Translations under genes and position numbers: made by a program
Source: Actinostola sp. cb2023
Taxonomy: Eukaryota; Cnidaria; Anthozoa; Actiniaria; Actinostolidae
Assembly (NCBI GenBank): GCA_033675265.1
Contig: JAUJYZ010000754.1
Span: 186,001 to 250,000 of the forward strand
DNA: 64,000 nucleotides
Direction: 5' to 3'
Notes under the pieces: generated by a model
Databases searched by the model: none
The model's input: the letters and a program-made list of their open reading frames with translations, nothing else
What the model was told of the DNA's origin: nothing
Shown: positions 61,701-64,000 of the stretch, one piece after another
Position numbering within the stretch: position 1 is the stretch's first letter
Layout of the letters: every line of letters begins with the position of its first letter

Positions 61701-63808
61701 CCGTGCCGTGCGGTGACCATGCCTTGCGGCGACCGTGCCTTGCGGCGACCGTGCCGTGCGGTGACCGTGCCTTGCGGCGACCGTGCCTTGCGGCGACCGT
61801 GCCTTGCGGCGACCGTGCCGTGCGGTGACCGTGCCTTGCGGCGGCGACCGTGCCTTGCGGTGACCGTGCCGTGCGGTGACCGTGCCTTGCGGCGACCATG
61901 CCGTGCGGTGACCGTGCCTTACGGCGACCGTGCCGTGCGGTGACCGTGCCTTGCGGCGACCGTGCGGTAACCGTGCCTTGTGGCGACCGTGCCGTGCGGT
62001 GACCGTGCCTTGCGGCGACCGTGCCGTGCGATGACCGTGCCTTGCGGCGACCGTGCCGTGCGGTGACCGTGCCTTGCGGCGACCGTGCCGTGCGGTGACC
62101 GTGCCTTGCGGCGACCGTGCCGTGCGGTGACCGTGCCTTGCGGCGACCGTGCCGTGCGGCGACCGTGCCGTGCGGTGTCCCTAGTTCTTACGTGGACCAT
62201 TACTTAACGTACATTTGTATACATTTTTTTCCCCAATCTAGCGAGCAAGCAGATACCCTCAGAACAGTCAACATCTCGAATACCAATCCCAACCACAGGA
62301 AGCCCAGTACTACCCAAGAAGCCAACACAAGAAGACAACTTACAAACCCCAACTCGATCCACCCCGACCAATAGTGTATCAGGGACACCCCCTAAAGGTG
62401 GACAGACACCCACCCAAGCCACACCCACACCTGGTACTCCAATTTTGGCCAAAGTGAATGGGAAGCTTTCCGGTGGGCGGTTACATGTTGGTGGTGACGT
62501 ATCACCTGCAAGGTTGTCTGTTGATGGGCCTCAGTCTCTACCCTGGGAAGCCATTCAAGTGCCATCTGATGACGAATCACAGGTGGGAAAGTGTGTTTGA
62601 TTGACAGGCAAAGTAATTTGCGAGGTTGTTAATTATCGTTGTGACGTTGGTGATGATGAAGATTAGCGATGGTGATGATTAATGTCAATGATGATGATCG
62701 GATGGTGTTTGATAACGATGATTATGTTAATAAAGAATTAGTGATTATGATTACGATGGGTAATGACAGCTGATGATAGCTGAAGGGAACAATGATAAAT
62801 ATGAGCGATGGTCATGGACGATGATGATGGTGGTGGTGGTGATGATGAAGATGATGATGATTGTCATGGATGGTAATGATGCTGGTGGCGATGAAGATGA
62901 TGAATGATGATGATGATGGTGGTGAAAAAAGGGGACGAATGATGATGGTGGTGGTGGTGCCGATGATAATTGTAGTTGATGGTACTAATTATCAGGAATG
63001 ATGATCATATCATCATGATCATAAGGACGACAAAGAAAACAAATCGTTTGTCCTAAAAGTACTTTAGTAATCGTCTCCTTTCATTGTCGCCTTTAGATTA
63101 CCGAGTCTGATGCTTCTGAGAAAGTTGCAGCTTTGCTTGAAGGCAAAGGTCCAATAACTACAACAAAGGTTTGAAATGAATCCGAGGAGTCATGGTCCCT
63201 ATCAATAAATATTATATCATATCGTATACAAACTGATGTACAATCACTATTCTTTGCAGGAATCTAAGGAATCTAAGCAGGCCAAAAGTGGTATATTTAT
63301 GACAGGTAAAACTTATCTTGTAAGCCTTCAGTCTGGTTTTCACTACAGACGCAAGCACAAGCGCAAGCACAAGAGGCCTTGTGTCACTGTGAAAACGGGC
63401 CCAAGCATTAGCACAAGCACATGTACAAGAGGCCTTATGTCACTGTGAAAACGGGCCTGACGCAAGGATAAGAAAAATACCAACAAATGGATTTGGTTGG
63501 GCATTGTTTCCCTCTCCCCTGCCCTACAAAACAAATCGACCAAAGTAACTGTTTAGAAAAGTGGGCATTAGTGATGTGTATATATTTATATTATTTAACT
63601 GCAGAACCATTGGATAAGACTGACGAAAAAGAGAGTGACTTGAACCTTACTCTTAGTGACGACGACGAGGCCAATTCATCTATAGGACTACCTATAGACG
63701 ATGACGATGACAGTCCGATCGCTGCAAAGAATGCTGTATCAAAAACCCCTACAAGTGCTGCACAGGTGCCTATTGCTTCTAAAGAACCGAAAGAAGAAAA
63801 GAAAAAGG
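49739..63808 (+). CDS. ANKRD26-like: ANKRD26-like ankyrin-repeat protein, 5' part (14 coding exons, runs off the window)
   Basis: Exons are 49739-49968, 53547-53661, 55043-55216, 55795-55967, 57251-57388, 58405-58565, 59419-59461, 59880-59946, 60852-60930, 61472-61525, 62242-62582, 63097-63168, 63260-63305 and 63605-63808. All are GT-AG with compatible phases, giving 632 codons and 1 nt. The N-terminus MSGLKKLLRRKENK is followed by GYQPKEKDLPKLHK and about five ankyrin repeats (RTALHLAAAMGN, TSLHLASANGE, GFTPLHVAASLG, RTALMTAASEGH). Next come NSWNSSAGEDAFD and KPSLLAALKP, a Ser/Pro/Thr-rich region (about 390-510) and an acidic DDDEANSS/DDDDDSPI stretch. The order and the DSW...KPSL motif match the metazoan ANKRD26/CCDC144 family, whose members carry C-terminal coiled coils and, in vertebrates, act at centriole distal appendages. 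The coiled coil would lie beyond 64 kb. The final donor (GTACGA) is weak. Confidence 0.88.
51312..51447. mobile_element. Palindromic element (135 nt)
   Basis: TTTCGATAAAGTTAGTCACG and GTGACTAACTTTGTCGAAAT are the ends; inner arms share AAGCTTCGAA. Confidence 0.85.
52215..52382. mobile_element. Palindromic element (167 nt)
   Basis: TACACCTATTTTCAAAAACG with GTTGTCCAAATAGCCAAATA pairs with the right arm ending ACGTTTTTGAAATTAGGTGT. Confidence 0.85.
52690..53350. mobile_element. Nested inverted-repeat elements
   Basis: The outer ends CCAAATCGAGCAGGGGACTGG and CAGTCCCCTGCTCGATTTG. An inner element at 53040-53275 has ends TACCCCATTCACACCAAACC and GGTGTGAACGGGGTA around TTTAGTTAAAC motifs. Confidence 0.8.
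53756..53912. mobile_element. Palindromic element (155 nt)
   Basis: ATTGAAGGGGTCCCTGCAAG and CTTGCAGGGACCCCTTCAAT are the perfect terminal arms, in intron 2. Confidence 0.9.
54397..54922. mobile_element. Element with TIR ACAGTCAACTCTC and CCGCTTACGAGAG repeats
   Basis: ATACAGTCAACTCTCTCGTA at the left and AGCGGAGAGTTGACTGTATG at the right; the interior repeats GTGTCCGCTTACGAGAGAG in several orientations. Confidence 0.88.
55450..55702. repeat. CTCCTCCC polypyrimidine minisatellite
   Basis: (CTCCTCCC)n with a 10-bp variant, almost pure pyrimidine for 250 nt. It lies in intron 3 about 95 nt upstream of exon 4 and could form triplex DNA. Confidence 0.95.
55795..55967 (+). CDS. Ankyrin exon 4 with an in-frame 66-nt insertion
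   Basis: The exon encodes GFTPLHVAASLGYQDFVG, then about 22 extra residues (VRPVFYRDTDNVAVSRACAS), then LLIHEGASIDAVDTHGR. Without the insert it is one standard ankyrin repeat. The insert is flanked by a short repeat (TGTCGG) and matches the unit of the minisatellite in the following intron. Confidence 0.8.
56110..56685. repeat. 59-bp minisatellite (about 10 units) in intron 4
   Basis: The unit is GTGACACTGATAACGTCTCA + AGAGCTTGCGCTTCTGCTTG + CGTCAGGCCCGTTTTTACA with a few substitutions. Related sequence lies inside coding exon 4 and, inverted, near 63325-63475. Confidence 0.95.
56686..57128. repeat. Roughly 90-110-bp minisatellite continuing from the 59-bp array
   Basis: About five units start GGGACACTGATAATGTCTCA, contain TATCCCCGCTATGCTCCGGG and end TTGACTAATGCATTAATTAC. 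The first part of the unit matches the 59-bp repeat. Confidence 0.93.
57405..57562. mobile_element. MITE with TIR TCAGGGCCGTACAC
   Basis: ATATCAGGGCCGTACACAGC and GTTATGTACGGCCCTGAATAT bound the element, directly after the exon 5 donor. Confidence 0.85.
57655..58345. repeat. ATC/CAT-rich microsatellite with a higher-order period
   Basis: (CATCAT)n tracts alternate with CAGAACCACTTCCTATGTGT and ACAGCCATGAAATACACCAT, giving about four large units of 120-150 nt. Poly-His and poly-Ile ORFs across it are artefacts. Confidence 0.93.
58616..58706. repeat. 14-bp minisatellite, about 6 units
   Basis: The unit is CCCGCGTAGTATAG, in tandem, in intron 6. Confidence 0.93.
58825..59190. mobile_element. 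Palindromic element (365 nt), AGGTGCAGTAATACG ends
   Basis: AAGGTGCAGTAATACGGGCA and CTCGTATTACCGCACCTTTA are the ends. The interior is rich in GTTGCGCAAC-like palindromes repeated in both orientations. Confidence 0.88.
59195..59268. repeat. Short palindrome AATCTCGTTCCCAGTGCCCC
   Basis: The left arm CTCGTTCCCAGTGCCCCCTC pairs with GAGGGGGCACTGGGAACGAG. A related hairpin (CTCGTTCCCAGGCTCTTCTC) lies at 60570-60625. Confidence 0.88.
60252..60545. mobile_element. Palindromic element (290 nt)
   Basis: ACAGTCATTTGCAAAAATTC and GAATTTTTGCAAATGACTGT are the ends; arms include CGATATATCGGGTGCATTAT. Confidence 0.9.
60568..60628. repeat. Short palindrome, CTCGTTCCCAGG type
   Basis: ACTCGTTCCCAGGCTCTTCTC and GAGAAGAGCCTGCGAACAAGG; the same family as 59195. 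Confidence 0.8.
61560..62182. repeat. GC-rich 16-bp minisatellite in intron 10
   Basis: The unit alternates CGTGCCGTGCGGTGAC and CGTGCCTTGCGGCGAC, about 38 copies. It begins directly after TTTCGTATGAGTGGGAAGTA, a sequence that belongs to the 29.4/39.0-kb element family. Confidence 0.95.
62640..62960. repeat. GATGATGGTG-rich simple repeat
   Basis: Irregular (GAT)n and (GGT)n over about 300 nt in intron 11. Confidence 0.85.
63325..63475. mobile_element. Element fragment related to the 59-bp minisatellite
   Basis: CAGTCTGGTTTTCACTACAG, CGCAAGCACAAGCGCAAGC and two copies of GTCACTGTGAAAACGGGCC. The inverse of the last (GGCCCGTTTTCACAGTGAC) matches the intron 4 repeat. Confidence 0.7.
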
Positions 63809-63829
63809 GTACGAAAAATTATTAAATTA

Positions 63830-64000
63830 ATAAATTAAATTAAAAATAAAGTATTAAATTAATAAATTAAATTGTTAATAAAGTATTAAATTAATAAATT
63901 AAATTGTTCATAAAGTATTAAATTAATAAATTAAATTGTTCATAAAGTATTAAATTAATAAATTAAATTGTTAATAAAGTATTAAATTAATAAATTAAAT
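63830..64000. repeat. AT-rich 32-bp tandem repeat at the window end
   Basis: The unit ATTAAATTAATAAATTAAATT + GTTCATAAAGT is repeated about five times and continues past the window. Confidence 0.93.

Overview
This is a eukaryotic window from an AT-rich, intron-rich and repeat-rich animal genome. It holds no bacterial-style operons, and every gene is split by GT-AG introns. The protein families (thrombospondin type 1 repeats, a type-3 copper tyrosinase, an ANKRD26-like ankyrin protein), a tRNA-derived SINE and many palindromic MITEs suggest a marine invertebrate. I lean towards an anthozoan cnidarian from memory of similar repeats in coral and anemone genomes, but a sponge or another early-branching animal cannot be excluded from sequence alone.

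Region 1 (about 1.46-20.75 kb) is a tandem triplication with units of about 7.0, 6.2 and 6.1 kb. Each unit carries one complete 5-exon minus-strand gene for a secreted tyrosinase (521, 490 and 490 residues). The order is signal peptide, Cys-rich linker, CuA/CuB copper domain, C-terminal domain, and a charged low-complexity tail. The copper-domain exon encodes the same protein in all three copies. The tails, an intronic CAGT minisatellite and MITE lengths differ between copies.

Region 2 (26.45-41.76 kb) is a single large minus-strand gene of the same family. I reconstruct 29 coding exons with compatible phases throughout, giving 1813 residues: signal peptide, a PAN/WSC-like Cys domain, 23 TSP1 repeats, the same Cys-rich linker, a tyrosinase copper domain and a C-terminal domain. 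Seventeen of the TSP1 repeats are near-identical 171-nt exons separated by 77-81-nt introns, so exon and intron were amplified together. Exon lengths (79, about 170, 538, about 195 nt), phases and a splice acceptor exactly 5 nt before the ATG are shared with the Region 1 genes. They are therefore paralogues, with the PAN/TSP1 block either gained by this gene or lost by the short ones.

Region 3 (20.75-26.4 kb and 41.8-49.7 kb) is intergenic and dominated by palindromic mobile elements, microsatellites, G/C homopolymers and simple repeats. I recognise no gene there.

Region 4 (49.74 kb to the window end) is the 5' part of a plus-strand ANKRD26-like gene. Fourteen coding exons (632 codons plus 1 nt) were joined; the gene continues beyond the window. 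Its introns hold several minisatellites. One ankyrin exon carries an in-frame 66-nt insertion related to the minisatellite in the next intron. It is divergent from the TSP1-tyrosinase gene, with about 8 kb of repeats between them. Gene models come from reading splice sites and phases only and have no transcript support.
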